Positions 1 to 11,241 of a stretch of 64,000 nt of DNA are shown here, piece by piece. The DNA lies in assembly GCA_029237695.1 (NCBI GenBank), contig CM055266.1:108083370-108147369 (forward strand), given 5' to 3'. Position 1 is the stretch's first letter, and each line of letters begins with the position of its first letter. Position numbers and translations under genes: made by a program. A model generated the notes under the pieces. The model ran no database searches. It was given only the letters and a program-made list of their open reading frames with translations, and was not told where the DNA came from. The DNA comes from Conchocele bisecta (taxonomy: Eukaryota > Mollusca > Bivalvia > Lucinida > Thyasiridae).

Positions 1-2527
1 CCTACATTTCCTCTTGAATTACTTAGTTAATTCCCCTTGGTTAAGGTTTTTAGTCAAGCTTGTAGATGGAATAATCCTGGCCCTACACCAACCATACTTG
101 GACAACTTCATCTCCTAGTGATGTACATCAACAACCCCTTATCTATATTTGACCTTGACCTACATTTCCTCTTCAATTACTTAGTTAATTCCCTTTTGTT
201 AAGGTTTTTAGTCAACCTTGGTTAATGTTTTTAGTCAAGCTTGTAGATGGAATACTATTGTGAATACAGACACCATACTTGGACAACCTTTTCTCATAGT
301 GATGTACATCAATAACCCCTGATCTATATTTGACCGTGACCTACATTTCCTCTTGAATTACTTAGCTAATTCTCCTTGGTTAAGGTTTTTAGTCAAGCTT
401 GTAGATGGAATACTCCTGGCCCTACACCAACCATACTTGGACAACTTCATCTCCTAGTGATGTACATCAACAACCCCTGACCTATATTTGACCTTGACCT
501 ACATTTAACCTTGAATTACTTAGTTAATTCCCTTGGTTAAGGTTTTTAGTCAACCTTGGTTAAGTTTTTTAGTCAAGCTTGTAGATGGAATACTATTGTG
601 CATACAGACAGCATACTTTGATAACTTTTTCTCATAGGGATGTACATCAATAACCCCTGAGCTATATTTTACCTTCGCCTACATTTAACCTTGAATTACT
701 TACTTATTTCCACTTGGTTAAGGTTTGTACTCAAACTTGGTTAATGTTTATAGTCAAGCTTGTATATGAAATACTCCTGGGGCTACAGCAACCACACTTG
801 GACAACTTCATCTCCTAGTGATGTATATCAATAATCCCTGACCTATATTTGACCTTGACCTACTTTTATCCTTGGATTACTTAGTTATTTCCCCTTGGTT
901 AAGGTTTTTAGTCAAGCTTGTATATGGAATACTCCTGGGCCTACAGCAACCATACTTGGAAAACTTCATCTCCTAGTGATGTACATCAATAACCCCTGAC
1001 ATATATCTGACATTGACTTACGTTTAACCTTGAATTACTTACTTAATTTCCCTTGGTTAAGGTTTTTAGTCAACCTTGGTTAAGGTTTTTAGCTCGACTA
1101 TTCGAAGAATAAGTAGAGCTTATGTTGTCACCCACCCATCGGCGTCGGCGTCGGCGTCACCGTCACGCCTTGGTTAAGGTTTTTAGTCAACCTTGTATAT
1201 GGAATACTACTGGCCCTACACCCACCATACTTGGACAACTTCATCTCCTAGTGATGTACATCAATAACCCCTGATCTATATTTTACCTTGACCTACATTT
1301 TCTCTTGAATTACTTAGTTAATTCCCCTTGGTTAAGGTTTTTAGTCAACCTTGGTTAAGGTTTTTAGTCAAGCTTGTACATGGAATACTATTGTGCATAC
1401 AGACACCATACTTGGACAACCTTTTCTCATAGGGATGTACATCAATAACCCCTGATCTATTTTTGACCTTGACCTACATTTCCTCTTCAATTACTTACTT
1501 AATTCCTTTTGGTTAAGGTTTTTAGTCAACCTTCTATATGGAATACTACTGGCCCTACACCCATCATACTTGGACAACTTCATCTCCTAGTGATGTACAT
1601 CAACAACCCCTGATCTATATTTGACCTTGAGTTACATTTCCTCTTGAATTACTTACTTAATTCCCCTTGGTAAACGTTTTTAGTCAAGCTTGTAGATGGA
1701 ATACTCCTGGCCCCACACCAACCATACTTGGACAACTTCATCTCCTAGTGATGTACATCAACAACCCCTGACCTATATTTGACCTTGACCTACATTTAAC
1801 CTTGAATTACTTAGTTAATTCCCCTTGGTTAAGGTTTTTACTCGACCTTTGTTAAGCTTTTTACTCAAGCTTGTACATGGAATACTATTGTGCATACAGA
1901 CACCATACTTGGACAACCTTTTCTCATAGTGATGTACATCAATAACCCCTGATCTATATTTGACCTTGACCTACATTTAACCTTAAATTACTTACTTAAT
2001 TCCCCTTGGTTAATGTTTTTACTCAACCTTGGTTAAGGTTTTTAGTCAAGCTTGTAGATGGAATACTATTGTGCATACAGAAACCATACTTGCATAACTT
2101 TTTCTCATAGGGATGTACATCAATAACCCCTGACCTTTATTTTACCTTCACCTACATTTAACCTTGAATTACTTGGTTAATGTTTATAGTCAAGCTTGTA
2201 TATGGAATACTTCTGGGCCTACATCAACCATACTTGGACAACTTCATCTCCTAGTGATGTACATCAATAATCCCGGACCTATATTTGACCTTGACCTACA
2301 TTTATCCTTGGATTACTTAGTTATCTCCCCTTGGTTACGAGTTTTAGTAAAGCTTGTATATGGAATACTCCTGGGCCTACAGCAACCATACTTGGAAAAC
2401 GTTATCTCCTAGTGATGTACATCAATAACCCCTGACCTATATCTGACATTGACCTACATTTAACCTTGAATTACTTACTTAATTTCCCTTGGTTAATGTT
2501 TTTAGTCAACCTTGGTTAAGGTTTTTA
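1..2527. repeat. Satellite-like tandem array, about 160-bp unit
   Basis: The phrase TTGTAGATGGAATACT recurs at about 61, 241, 402, 583, 764 and 921 and onward to the end of the array. Spacing alternates between about 160 bp and about 181 bp. The longer form arises where the segment GGTTAAGGTTTTTAGTCAA is doubled. Each unit also carries GTGATGTACATCAA and TGACCTTGACCTACA. The array is cut off by the window's left edge. Open frames of 60-80 codons in it are by-products of the periodicity. It may be the core of a larger bivalve rolling-circle element, but no terminus is visible. Confidence 0.9.
1091..1169. repeat. Foreign insert with GGCGTC microsatellite inside the array
   Basis: About 79 bp beginning AGCTCGACTATTCGAAGAAT and ending in a short GGCGTC run interrupts the 160-bp units, which resume at once on the far side. 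The layout of short inverted repeat followed by GC-rich microsatellite resembles the 5' end of the rolling-circle-like elements elsewhere in the window. Confidence 0.55.
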
Positions 2528-2704
2528 TGCAGGCCGCAGCCACCTTCTTTGTCAAGCTATGTGTACATCGACAACCCTCGTAGTCGAGCTATGCTGTTCT
2601 CCTACAGCTCTTGTTATGCAGGCCGCGGCCACCTTGTTTGTCAAGCTATGTGTACATCGACAACCCTCGTAGTTGAGCTGTGCTGTTCTCCTACAGCTCT
2701 TGTT
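2526..2704. repeat. Two tandem copies of an 89-bp unit
   Basis: TGCAGGCCGC starts at 2528 and again at 2617. The following text (CCACCTT, GTCAAGCTATGTGTACATCG, CTACAGCTCTTGTTA) is repeated with few changes. It abuts the end of the large array. Confidence 0.85.
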
Positions 2705-2721
2705 AACTTATTCTACATTTT

Positions 2722-3005
2722 TCTATACAATTATATATACGGTACATAGTTTGTGTACACAACTCCTCTGAAACCGTTCGGTCGATCGATCTGAAACTAT
2801 ACACATGTCTTCTACACATATTGAAGATGTGCACCTTGGTGTTTTTATGCTGAAGAAATATTTTTTAACAAAAATATCACCTTTTTAACTTAGCTATTTG
2901 TTATACATTTGTGTATACAATTCTATGTAGGGTACAGAGTTTGTGTACACAACTCCTCTGAATCCGTTCAGTCGATCGATCTGAAACTATACACACGTCT
3001 TCGAG
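2722..3005. repeat. Direct repeat pair, offset 190 bp
   Basis: GGTACATAGTTTGTGTACAC at 2741 and GGTACAGAGTTTGTGTACAC at 2931 are each followed by CTCCTCTGAA, GGTCGATCGATCTGAAACT or close variants, and ACACATGTCTTC. Nothing coding is recognised. Confidence 0.75.
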
Positions 3006-3201
3006 ATGAAGAACTAATGCTATACAGTTTCAAATTCTCATTAATGTTTCTTGTCTTGGTGACAGCTACACATTTCTGCATCTTCGCTGTCTGGCCCATA
3101 TTCGACGGGCGTATTTTGTGACTTACGGCACTCTTGTTGTACGATTATTTCTCACTTAGAGTTTGAATACTGCCTTTTCCAATATGAACTTATTAGTGGA
3201 T

Positions 3202-3360
3202 GTGGCTAGAGAAAGTGGGCTTATGGGATTTCTGACCAATGTTGATCCAGATCAGGTAACACAGTCCTGCAGCCTGATAGCAATCTATATTGATTGTTAG
3301 CAGCATGACAGGTGATTAATCGATGGAATGGCGAACAGCACTGGTTGCAAATCACATTAC
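3202..3360 (+). mobile_element. M1 foldback MITE, diverged copy
   Basis: M1 is a dispersed family defined here. It opens with a form of GTGGCTGTGACTGGAGAAAT and closes with the reverse complement, ATTTCTCCAGTCACAGCCAC. Between them lie GACCAGTGTAGATCCAGATC and CATTCCATCAATG or their complements. This copy keeps GGGCTTATGGGATT, GATCCAGATCAGG, AGCAGCATGACAGG and ATGGAATGGCGAACAG. Confidence 0.65.
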
Positions 3361-4292
3361 CACTTTAAAGAACGTTGTGGGGGAGATGAGCTCCTCTTTA
3401 TTACATGTATATATTCTCTATTTCTCATTGTGACTGAGACGTGAACGCCATGAAATCAGTAATTATACAGTGAATAATTTACTATAGTTCACCTATTTAT
3501 TATCTAGTTCTCACTGTGATTGAGATGTGAACATCATAGCACCAGTGATAATTGACAAGTGCTGATGTAAGTCGCCGAAGCAAGTTTGACCCAGATTGCT
3601 ACAAGATCACAAAATGCCAAAGACCAGGATTAGAGCATCATCAGAAGTCAAAGTGCTTTATTTGATGTCCAGGAACAGTAAGAACAGTAATTAAAGGTCA
3701 CATTACAAACTCTCACTTATTTTCTTCAAAACGCGCTAGAAACAACAACGGCGACCCTAATAACCGATTTCCGGTTCGTTGGTATTTTTCGTGATATTGA
3801 GATTTCTCATATCGCACCTTATCTGACATCTATACAGAGCCATGCAATGAATTGGTGTTCGCTTATCTCTCCTGTTACTGCGACCTACTGGCGCCAGGTG
3901 GCGCTGTAAAAATAACCGTTATGACGTAGCAGTAGAACAGCTTACCTATTGGTGGATGAAGGTTTCTTATAATATCGTTTAGATTTACGGACATCATGTA
4001 TTTGTTGCATAATTTCGTCGTTTTTGTCGTTTAATATATACGTTAATCGTTATTTTTCCTTCGCCTAGTTATACTTGCAATCACCGGCGACGACTATCTG
4101 TGCGGAAGTCAGTTGTAATTCACGGTCAAACAGACATCAGAGCCAGAATCAGAAAAAAATGTGAAATTAAATGTTATATTTCTATTTATTTTTTACAAAA
4201 TGCTAATCTCCGACATTTCGTAAATTGATTCTGTAATGCTTTGCAGAATGTTACTTCAGCATACTTGTGCTTTGACAATTTCGAGTTGAAAT
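3361..4292. other. Unique-looking intergenic sequence, no gene seen
   Basis: I see no exon with credible splice sites, no RNA gene and no clear repeat. Two short related stretches occur near 3420 (TTCTCATTGTGACTGAGACG) and 3510 (TTCTCACTGTGATTGAGATG). Confidence 0.5.
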
Positions 4293-4596
4293 AATCAGTG
4301 ACACGCGTGTGTAGCTATGTTCCAACGGATGCCGCCGGAGGTCAATAGCAAACAACTTCTCCGATGATTTGACCGCAGGCAAATAGAGAAGTGGATCTTG
4401 GGACAGGTGTATTCTGAATTCAATGAAGCCACACCTATTCTATGCTGATTGGTTAAATCCATTTTGTCTGTCCTCGTCAGTGACATACGTGTGAAGCTAC
4501 GTTCACACGGATGTCAACAATAATGCGGCAGGCCATCCGCGAGGCCATACCTATGCCAAGCTGATTGGTTGAGTCCAATTTGACAGACATGGTAGA
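4293..4596. repeat. Diverged direct duplication of about 185 bp with inverted CCAAT boxes
   Basis: AGTGACACGCGTGTGTAGC near 4299 matches AGTGACATACGTGTGAAGC near 4479. The block ending CTGATTGGTTAAAT near 4446 matches CTGATTGGTTGAGT near 4560. Both copies carry ATTGGTT, an inverted CCAAT/Y-box core. No attached promoter or gene is visible. Confidence 0.6.
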
Positions 4597-4946
4597 ATAG
4601 ATACACTGTGCACATCAGGGTGCTTTCTACAGTTCCGAAAATCCAATCTTGATGTGTTTGTTTTTATACATGGATGAATGTTATATTGCAGGACTAAAAT
4701 TGTGTAACTTGAATGTCCACTCGCTTCCGCAAATACTGTTTTCGAATACTAAAATATAACTAAATCACATATTTTGTTCGTTGACAGATAAAAATAATTA
4801 AAAGTATAATATATTCAATTTTCACAGGTACAGTAAATTCTTTACTATTTCTAATTTATTTTCGTACTGACTTGTTTCAAATAAATAGAAAATGCTTGAA
4901 TCGTTGTTTTGTCAAATGGGGGTTACGTCGAAGCTAGGTCCTATAT

Positions 4947-5165
4947 GTGGCTGTGACTGGAGAAATGGGGTTTGTGTGATTTGTGACTAGTGTAGGTCCT
5001 AATCAAATATAACACTCCTGTAGTCTAAATACGATCTACATTGCATGTTAGTGTGTTTTATTGAAGGAATGCCGAAAAGTGCAGATCCTGTTCGGACTGT
5101 GCGAATGTACATGTTGAACTGGATCTACACTGGTCGCAAACACCCTATAAGCCCCGTATTGTGTT
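4947..5165 (+). mobile_element. M1 foldback MITE
   Basis: It opens with GTGGCTGTGACTGGAGAAAT and carries ATTGAAGGAATGCCGAAAAG, GTGCAGATCCTG and CTGGATCTACACTGGTCGC. The right end is degraded near CCCTATAAGCCCCG. Confidence 0.75.
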
Positions 5166-5730
5166 TGGCTTTTTGCACCTTCTCAGTCGCAGTGTACAGT
5201 GGATGTTGACACAATCTTCAAACAACACCCCACCCCCGTGGCAATTAGAGCAACTAATTTTCCCACTGCTGTCACCCCGGGCTTTCCTTAAATGACCCCA
5301 TGTACAGTATTGTTTCTTTGTAAGTGGACAATGTCCGGGAGGGGGGCGGGGGGATTTTGTCCGTATCCCATTTTGTCACCCACTGTCGCATTTCAGTATG
5401 TAGTCTGTAGCTAGGTCATTCTTATATTTTTACAGTACAGTCCCATTTATATCAGCGGTCTAATAAACTGGAGTTTTAAGTAGTCTGTTGATAAGTAGTC
5501 TGTTAATAATCATATTATGCATACATTTCGGATGTTCTACTGATACGTCATATACCCATGTGACCGCGAAGTTAGTCATGCAGTGACGGCTGGAAAAACT
5601 TGTTGTCCGGAATATGAAATCCGTAAAATAACGGCACATACTGATCGGATTACTGTAAAAAAAATTTTATTTGATATACAATTGATGAATACATAAGCGT
5701 ATCGCGAAAACAGAAGCTTGTTATATCTGG
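5166..5730. other. No gene seen
   Basis: Intergenic sequence with a G-run at 5339-5352 and an AT-rich stretch. No exon, RNA gene or recognised repeat could be supported. Confidence 0.4.
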
Positions 5731-5745
5731 GGGTGGGGGGGGGGG

Positions 5746-5808
<63 letters not shown>

Positions 5809-5824
5809 GGGGGGTGGGGGGTGT
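5731..5824. repeat. Very long G homopolymer tract
   Basis: About 90 bases are nearly pure G on the plus strand, with a few A or T interruptions only near the edges. On the minus strand it reads as a poly-proline frame, which I regard as spurious. Tracts this long form G-quadruplexes and are unreliable in sequencing and assembly, so the true length may differ. Confidence 0.9.
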
Positions 5825-6256
5825 AGAAGGAGAGAGATAAGTTAAACCCAAAAAAGTCAGCGGCTGAAATTCAGACCAACAACAACAACAACAATGGAGG
5901 GAGGCGCCAGATTGAAATTAGTTTCCACTTACAGATCTACAAGAAAATACAATCCTTACAGAGTTTCAAGGGTAAAAACGGCTACATATTTAATAAAGCG
6001 ATGTGTCGTTTCAATAATCACATAATTGTAACGCGAAGCGCAGATTCACGACATGTAATGATGTATTTCCAATTATTTAGTGTGTCAGATCAAAATACTT
6101 AAATAGATAGATCAAAATACTTCCAAAAAAGATACCAACTGGCAGGAGGTGCCCATTTTGTTACAGTGTAACGGTGTAACATTGTGATGAATGATATGTT
6201 CCCATGTAACTGACATATACTATTGATTTCTTGTGTTTTATTGATTATTTAAAAAA

Positions 6257-6445
6257 AAAAATGGACATGTTTTCCAGGGGACCGTAACAATGCGAAAGTG
6301 TGTAACATAAGGGGCATGTATGGGGAAATAGTGTAACAGAGTTGTATTTTAAAATGTCCTGCATTTCTTCATCGTTACACTAATAGTGTAACGACAGGCC
6401 ACCCAAAAGATTGGACATGTTTTCTAGGGGACCGTAACAAATTTA
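6257..6445. repeat. Direct repeat pair around GGACCGTAACAA
   Basis: GGACATGTTTTCCAGGGGAC near 6262 recurs as GGACATGTTTTCTAGGGGAC near 6413, both followed by CGTAACAA. GTGTAAC repeats several times between and upstream (6165-6390). No coding content is recognised. Confidence 0.6.
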
Positions 6446-6611
6446 TGCTAAAATGTCGGTAACTGGAATTACCGGAAAACCATTTTTTACCGACAACCAC
6501 CGAAATACCGGAAACCCCTGTAAATCACTATATAATAACATAAATATGTGTTTGTTGTGTGATAAATGGTTTGTTTACTATATTATAAGATTAATGCAAT
6601 ATTTACAAATA

Positions 6612-6863
6612 TTAACTCTTTGCATGCTGGGAAACTTGTGGGCTATAAACAGTTCAAAACTAGCAGACAAAAAAATCATCATATTTTCTTTTATTTCTCC
6701 TTGTAAATATCATGAATATGTCTTGGAATTTCATTAGAGGACTCAATTCTAATGAAATTCCAAGACATATTTACACAGAAATGAGAGAAATAAAACGGTT
6801 TAACCTATAAATACTGCTAATTTGTTTGGCGGATATTTTCACCGCTAGCATGCAAAGAGTTAA
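6612..6863. mobile_element. M2 foldback MITE with TTAA ends
   Basis: It starts TTAACTCTTTGCATGCTGGG and ends with the inverted AGCATGCAAAGAGTTAA. The centre is a palindrome around AATTCTAATGAAATTCCAAG. TTAA at both ends suggests a TTAA-targeting (piggyBac-like) parent. It is present again in opposite orientation at 10601-10834. Confidence 0.85.
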
Positions 6864-7084
6864 TGCACATTTTAGTTATCCTTCAGTGGACTGTCATCCA
6901 GTGTGTAGCTGACATAACTGGTATCAAAGTATAGCCAATAGTAAAGTAATAAATAAAAAAACACAGTAGTTGTTTACTTCAGTGTTGTTGTATGTCTGTA
7001 ATTCAGGCGCTTATTTTTCGCCTCAATCTCTCTACAGCCAGAAAGACTGCACGAGCTTTGTTTGATTGTTTCGACTGCTCAACT

Positions 7085-7495
7085 TGATTGTATGTAATTT
7101 AGCAACACGTGTAGAAATAAGAACTGTAACAGTGAGACAGTTCAAATGATCCATCACAATATGTGGAGAAATAAGAACTGCTGTAACAGTGACTGTGTGA
7201 GACGGTTCAAATGGTGGTACAATATGTGAAGAAATAAGAACTGCTGTAGCAGTGAGACAATTCAAATGATCGTCACAGTATGTGGAGGAATAAGAGCTAA
7301 CTGTGAGATGGTTCAAGTGGTGGTCGCAATATGTGGAGAAATAAGAACTGCTGTAACAGTGAGACTGTTCAAATGATCGTTACAGTATGTGAAGAAATAA
7401 GAACTGCTGTAACAGTGAGACGGTTCAAATGATCGTTATTATATGTGGAGAAATAAGAACTGCTGTAACAGTGAGACGGTTCAAATGATCGCAAC
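7085..7495. repeat. Minisatellite, about 55-60-bp unit, about 7 copies
   Basis: ATAAGAACTGCTGTAACAGT recurs at about 7117, 7171, 7233, 7290, 7341, 7397 and 7452, each time with GTGAGAC, GTTCAAATGATCG and ATATGTGGAGAA. Open frames across it reflect the repeat. Confidence 0.88.
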
Positions 7496-7683
7496 GTATG
7501 GAGAATAGTCTACAGGCATACAAAATATTCTACTAGCATCTACAATAGGGCACAAGGGCACAAACTCTAGTCTACTCATCTACAAGTAGACTATCAAGTG
7601 TTTACAAGTTCATCATACCAATTAAATACATGTATGTCCATTTTCTGGGTCAAATCTGTGGCTGATATCTCTGTTTATTTTCC

Positions 7684-7995
7684 TGACTGTCATTTATGGC
7701 CCCACAGACTCCCTGTGGTATGTATGAGAAAACGGGTATTGATTCATTTGTGAGCGTGAAGCATGACTGGTGTTTCATTGATGGAATGACGAAAAGTGCA
7801 GATCCTGATCAGACTGCTCTGGCTGCAAAACCCATTAACTCCATTTCTGCAGACACAGCCACATTTATCAAAAACATTGGTAGTTTCTGTAACTTGTCTA
7901 TTTTTCCCATTGTTTTTTTTGCCGACTGATTTATGTCTCCCATTGATTCCCTGTGCAGTGGTATGTATGAGAAAACATGTATTGTTAAATTAGTG
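7684..7995. repeat. Dispersed M1-related repeat
   Basis: GGTATGTATGAGAAAA occurs at 7718 and 7961, with GTGAGCGTGAAGCATGAC, TTCATTGATGGAATGACG and GTGCAGATCCTGATCAGAC between. A related block occurs at 9640-9800 and an inverted one at 10200-10550. It is M1-like in its middle but has different flanks. Confidence 0.55.
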
Positions 7996-8490
7996 AGCTT
8001 TGTAGACCCAATATAAGACTACATCTGGCATCAGTAAAACTGATGAGAGAAGATAGATTCAGTCAATCACTCAGTCGGGCAATTGGTTAGTATATACCGT
8101 AAAGATTCTAATAGACGCCCATGCTCTAATAGACGCCCACTTTTTACGTTGAATATGGCCAATTTTTTGGCTGATTTTCACGAAATTAGTGCCTCAAATA
8201 AACGCCCAGTTCTAACTTGAAACAAAATCTCATCGGCAGTAGCTATTTGCACGGACACAGGGCGGTCAGAATTTACACGCTTACGGAGACGTTCCAAAGC
8301 ATCTTAAACCCATCTCGTATAATATGGGTGAAATTGACATCATGTTGGATTGTTGGCCGATATTTCCAAGGAGATGAGCACAAATAAATATGTCTTGTTC
8401 TGGACATAGCCGTGGGCCGAAATTAATCGCACTGATCCATGGTCCGAAACAGTGACAGTCCGAAACGTTCATGGGCGTAAATCTGATCAG

Positions 8491-9205
8491 CATTAAAGGT
8501 ACATGCCCACGCAGTAGGCACAAAACGTTCTTTATAGGAATTAAATAAGTGTATAATTATGTCACTATTCCACCAGTTCTAAAAATTACGAGTGCCCGCT
8601 ATGCAAATATAATCATTTATTAATTATCAATTTACTGTTAGCGACGCGCGGCGGTAACAGTCTATTTTGATAATGTGCGGGGACGACGACTTTCACATCA
8701 TGGCTTGCAGTGCGCATGCGCAGTATACTACGCGCGCCAGTAGGCTTCCCAATATGTAAACAAGAACATCAACATGTCGAAACGTCCAGGACGGAAATTA
8801 TATGAAACGGCGTCGGCCAAAAAAAAGGCGAAATGTCTGAGGGACGGGCAAGTACAGAGAGAGAGAGAGAGAGTGGTTAATATTGGCGACCAGATCACCA
8901 AATGGAAAGAGTTACGTGGAGATTTAGATTTGGACTCGAACAGAGATTTTTCTTCTCAACTTCCGATACTTCACTGCGCATGTCAAAGATGTGATATGAT
9001 TGACCGTGTCACGTGACGCAATAGCACGAGGTCGGAAAATACCCTTTCTGGTCGCGGCATATAAAATGCGATTTAACACCAATTAACACGCGCCGTAATT
9101 AAAAATAACTCGTTAGTGGGTAGACAAATGGCTCGTATAAGGCATGACAGAAAATGAAAAGTAGTAGTACAGTGTAACCTGCTGCGTGGGCATGTACCTT
9201 TAATG
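8491..9205. mobile_element. TIR element (family X) carrying a coding fragment
   Basis: CATTAAAGGTACATGCCCAC starts at 8491 and its perfect inverse GTGGGCATGTACCTTTAATG ends at 9205. The 24-bp inverted repeat continues as GCAG/CTGC. Deleted relatives occur at 53750-54188 and split around 33013-33064/35610-35690. No transposase is recognised. Confidence 0.8.
8774..9016 (+). pseudogene. N-terminal fragment of a transposon-type protein, 80 codons
   Basis: ATG at 8774 opens a very basic start (KRPGRK, AKKKAK) followed by RERERVVNIGDQITKWKELR and GDLDLDSNRDF. The pattern of GD, a basic/aromatic stretch KWKELR, then L-x-L and a DF is similar to an N-terminal module I recall from predicted proteins of invertebrate and fish transposons, where the segment reads like RWRELRE-x-LNLKTDADF. 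A short frame after that ends in TGA at 9014, so only the module remains. The GAGAGAGAG run codes for the RERER part. The whole frame lies inside the TIR element 8491-9205, which explains its mobility. Family assignment is from memory and unconfirmed; expression is unknown. Confidence 0.4.
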
Positions 9206-9537
9206 ATTGACGCTGTCTTGATATATACATTAATACCAGTATTTTAACATTTTTACCGAGTGTACCATAATGACCAAAGTGGGCCTAAACGTCTTGGTCC
9301 AAAATTTCCATAAACTGACAGACAGTAAAATCAAGTCCGTCAGACGTTTGAGAGTAACGTTCCTTTGTTATGTTTTTGTTCAGATAGTAGAAAATCTTAT
9401 ATTTTTTTTATAATTTTCCCTTTGCTGTATAACACTTGCCTCTTTAAACACCCACCCAGGACTTCGGAGCCAGTGGTGATTCCCGGGCATCTATTATTAT
9501 CTTTACGGTACGTGTAGCACCTGATCTATTTACCATT

Positions 9538-9620
9538 TGTGGCTGTGTCTGGAGAAATGAGGTTTATTGTATTTGTCACCAGTGTATATCCTCATCAAAT
9601 AGCACATTACATCATGTCTA
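9538..9620 (+). mobile_element. M1 left-end fragment
   Basis: TGTGGCTGTGTCTGGAGAAA is followed by GTCACCAGTGTATATCCTCA and ATCAAATAGCACA. The right half is missing or replaced by the dispersed block at 9640-9800. Confidence 0.6.
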
Positions 9621-9849
9621 TAGCACTTACATATCTTCTAATTAAGAATTGTGTATTTTTCTGACTGGTTTATGGCCTCCGCTGACTCTCTGGGTATGTA
9701 TGAGAAAATATGTATTGTTATGTTTGTGAGCGTGAAGAATGACGGGTGTTTCAATGATGGAATGGCGAAGAGTGCGGATCCACATTGGCCGCAAAACCGA
9801 TAATCCCAATGTCTCCCATCACATCCACATTTACCATTGTTATTTTATG

Positions 9850-9966
9850 AGACAATATATTTTGTCATCCCGCGTCTGTCCGTTTGTAAGATTTGCATTA
9901 AAGGTTTTATTTGTCGGTCCATGTGGCGGCTGGTGGCATCCGTGAGCCTTTGCTCACTTGCTCTAG
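9850..9966 (+). mobile_element. Rolling-circle-like element, 3' end
   Basis: The hairpin GTGAGCCTTTGCTCAC is followed by TTGCT and CTAG at 9963-9966, then T. The upstream text GTCTGTCCGTTTGTAAGATT also occurs in the element at 54273-54696 and in a fragment at 49729. The 5' end is missing. Confidence 0.65.
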
Positions 9967-10119
9967 TTTCTTATTATGCAAGGGAATTGGAGTCCGGTCA
10001 TAAATCACGGGAAAACAAAAGTAGGTTGAACCCAATGGAAAAAATAGACAACTTATAGAAATGGACATTCTGCTCAAAATATATTGTCTCGTAAACTACC
10101 AACGGTTTTGGTAAATGGT

Positions 10120-10560
10120 AAATAGATCATCTATACTATCCAATAGCCAGACGGAGTGTAGACCTGTCTTCACTCATCTTCTTATTCCAGATGTAGTCTT
10201 ATTATTATATTGGGTCTACAGCGCTCACAAATGTAAAAACAATACCGGTTTTCTCATACAACTGCACAGGGAGTCTGGGAGCTATAAATCAGTCAGAAAA
10301 AGCCACACACTTCTTCTAAGTTAGAACAATGGGAAAAATGTACAATGGCCATTCATCTCGATGTATCTTTTTCTCATAAACTACAAACGGTTTTCGACAA
10401 ATGTGTCTGTGACTGCAGAAATGGAGCTTACGGGTTTTGGGGCCAGTGTAAATCCAGATCGGCCTGTGCATCCACATGGTCTGATCAGAATTCACACTGT
10501 TCGTCATTCCATCAATAAAACGCCCGTCATGCTTCACGCTCCCAATTTAAGAAAACAAAT
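10120..10560 (-). repeat. Dispersed M1-related repeat, inverted
   Basis: GTGTCTGTGACTGCAGAAAT, CCAGTGTAAATCCAGATCGG, GTCTGATCAGAATTC and CATTCCATCAATAAAACG correspond to M1. The outer parts (ATTGGGTCTACAGCGCTCAC, CAGGGAGTCTGGGAGC) correspond to 7684-7995 in reverse. Confidence 0.55.
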
Positions 10561-10600
10561 TATTCTCTATCAAAGGACACACACATTTGGAGAAATCTAT

Positions 10601-10834
10601 TTAACTCTTTGCATGCTAGCGCCGCCAAGCGAATTAGGAGTATATGTTTTATTTCTCTCTGTAAATATGTCTTGAAATTTCATTAGAATTGTGTCCTCCG
10701 AACACAATTCTAATGAAATTCCAAGACATATTCATGACATTTATAATGAGAAATGAAAGAAAATATAATGAATTGCCATCTGCTATTTTTGAACTATTTA
10801 TAGCCCACAAATTTCCCAGCATGCAAAGAGTTAA
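10601..10834. mobile_element. M2 foldback MITE, second copy
   Basis: TTAACTCTTTGCATGCTAGC at the left and CCCAGCATGCAAAGAGTTAA at the right. The arms are swapped relative to 6612-6863, so this copy is inverted. Confidence 0.85.
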
Positions 10835-11015
10835 ATCTCCAAGCTAAGTAAATATGATACAAATATATATACATGTATGTTATTCACTCGGTGTAATTTT
10901 CTTTTATCATTCAACCCCCATGTCATGAATGATCTGCATCTTTTGCACATAGAATTTTACAATGTTGACTTGTAAGTAACTGTTAACCCCTAATACCTAA
11001 TTGGACACTTCACAG

Positions 11016-11105
11016 GCGCAGTCTGATCAGGGCCTATACATTTTTGGCATTAGGTCACTGAAGGAGGACTCAAACTTGACTGTGAACATGCAAGAGGGTG
11101 GTACG
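11016..11105 (+). CDS. Candidate upstream exon of the ADP-ribosylglycohydrolase gene
   Basis: An open frame runs from an acceptor-like CACTTCACAG (ending 11015) to ACG followed by the consensus donor GTAAGT at 11106. It ends in phase 0, matching the next exon at 11242. Read from 11016 it gives 30 residues ending NLTVNMQEGGT. The in-frame ATG at 11088 could instead be the start codon, leaving a 6-residue first coding exon. The short intron (136 bp) is acceptable. The first bases resemble the M1 motif CAGTCTGATCAGG, so part of this could be repeat-derived. Without a transcript I cannot choose between a start exon, an internal exon and no exon. Confidence 0.4.
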
Positions 11106-11241
11106 GTAAGTCACTTATTGCAAATATAGTACAGTGTTACTCGTTAATATACTAAAGTCCCGTTTTACGTAACAAATGTTGACTGTGTGTTCCCATTTCT
11201 TGGCTTCACCCAACATGTATGTGGCTTGTTTTCCATGTCAG

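Larger units (their letters stand above)
8095..9510. mobile_element. MITE with TACCGTAAAGAT terminal repeats, host of a nested element
   Basis: The left end is TACCGTAAAGATTCTAATAG followed by ACGCCC. The right end is GGGCATCTATTATTATCTTT followed by ACGGTA, its imperfect inverse. ACGCCCA repeats near 8115, 8135 and 8203. The element at 8491-9205 lies inside it. Confidence 0.65.

Noticed and set aside
2909..3121. 70-codon frame with a hydrophobic stretch
   Set aside because: It begins inside a direct repeat and has no partner exon or recognised family.
5576..5851. Minus-strand frame rich in proline
   Set aside because: It is only the translation of the long G tract; there is no conserved context and no splice support.
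7085..7495. Possible CRISPR-like array
   Set aside because: Unit and spacer text repeat together with simple divergence; there are no unique spacers, and the genome is eukaryotic.
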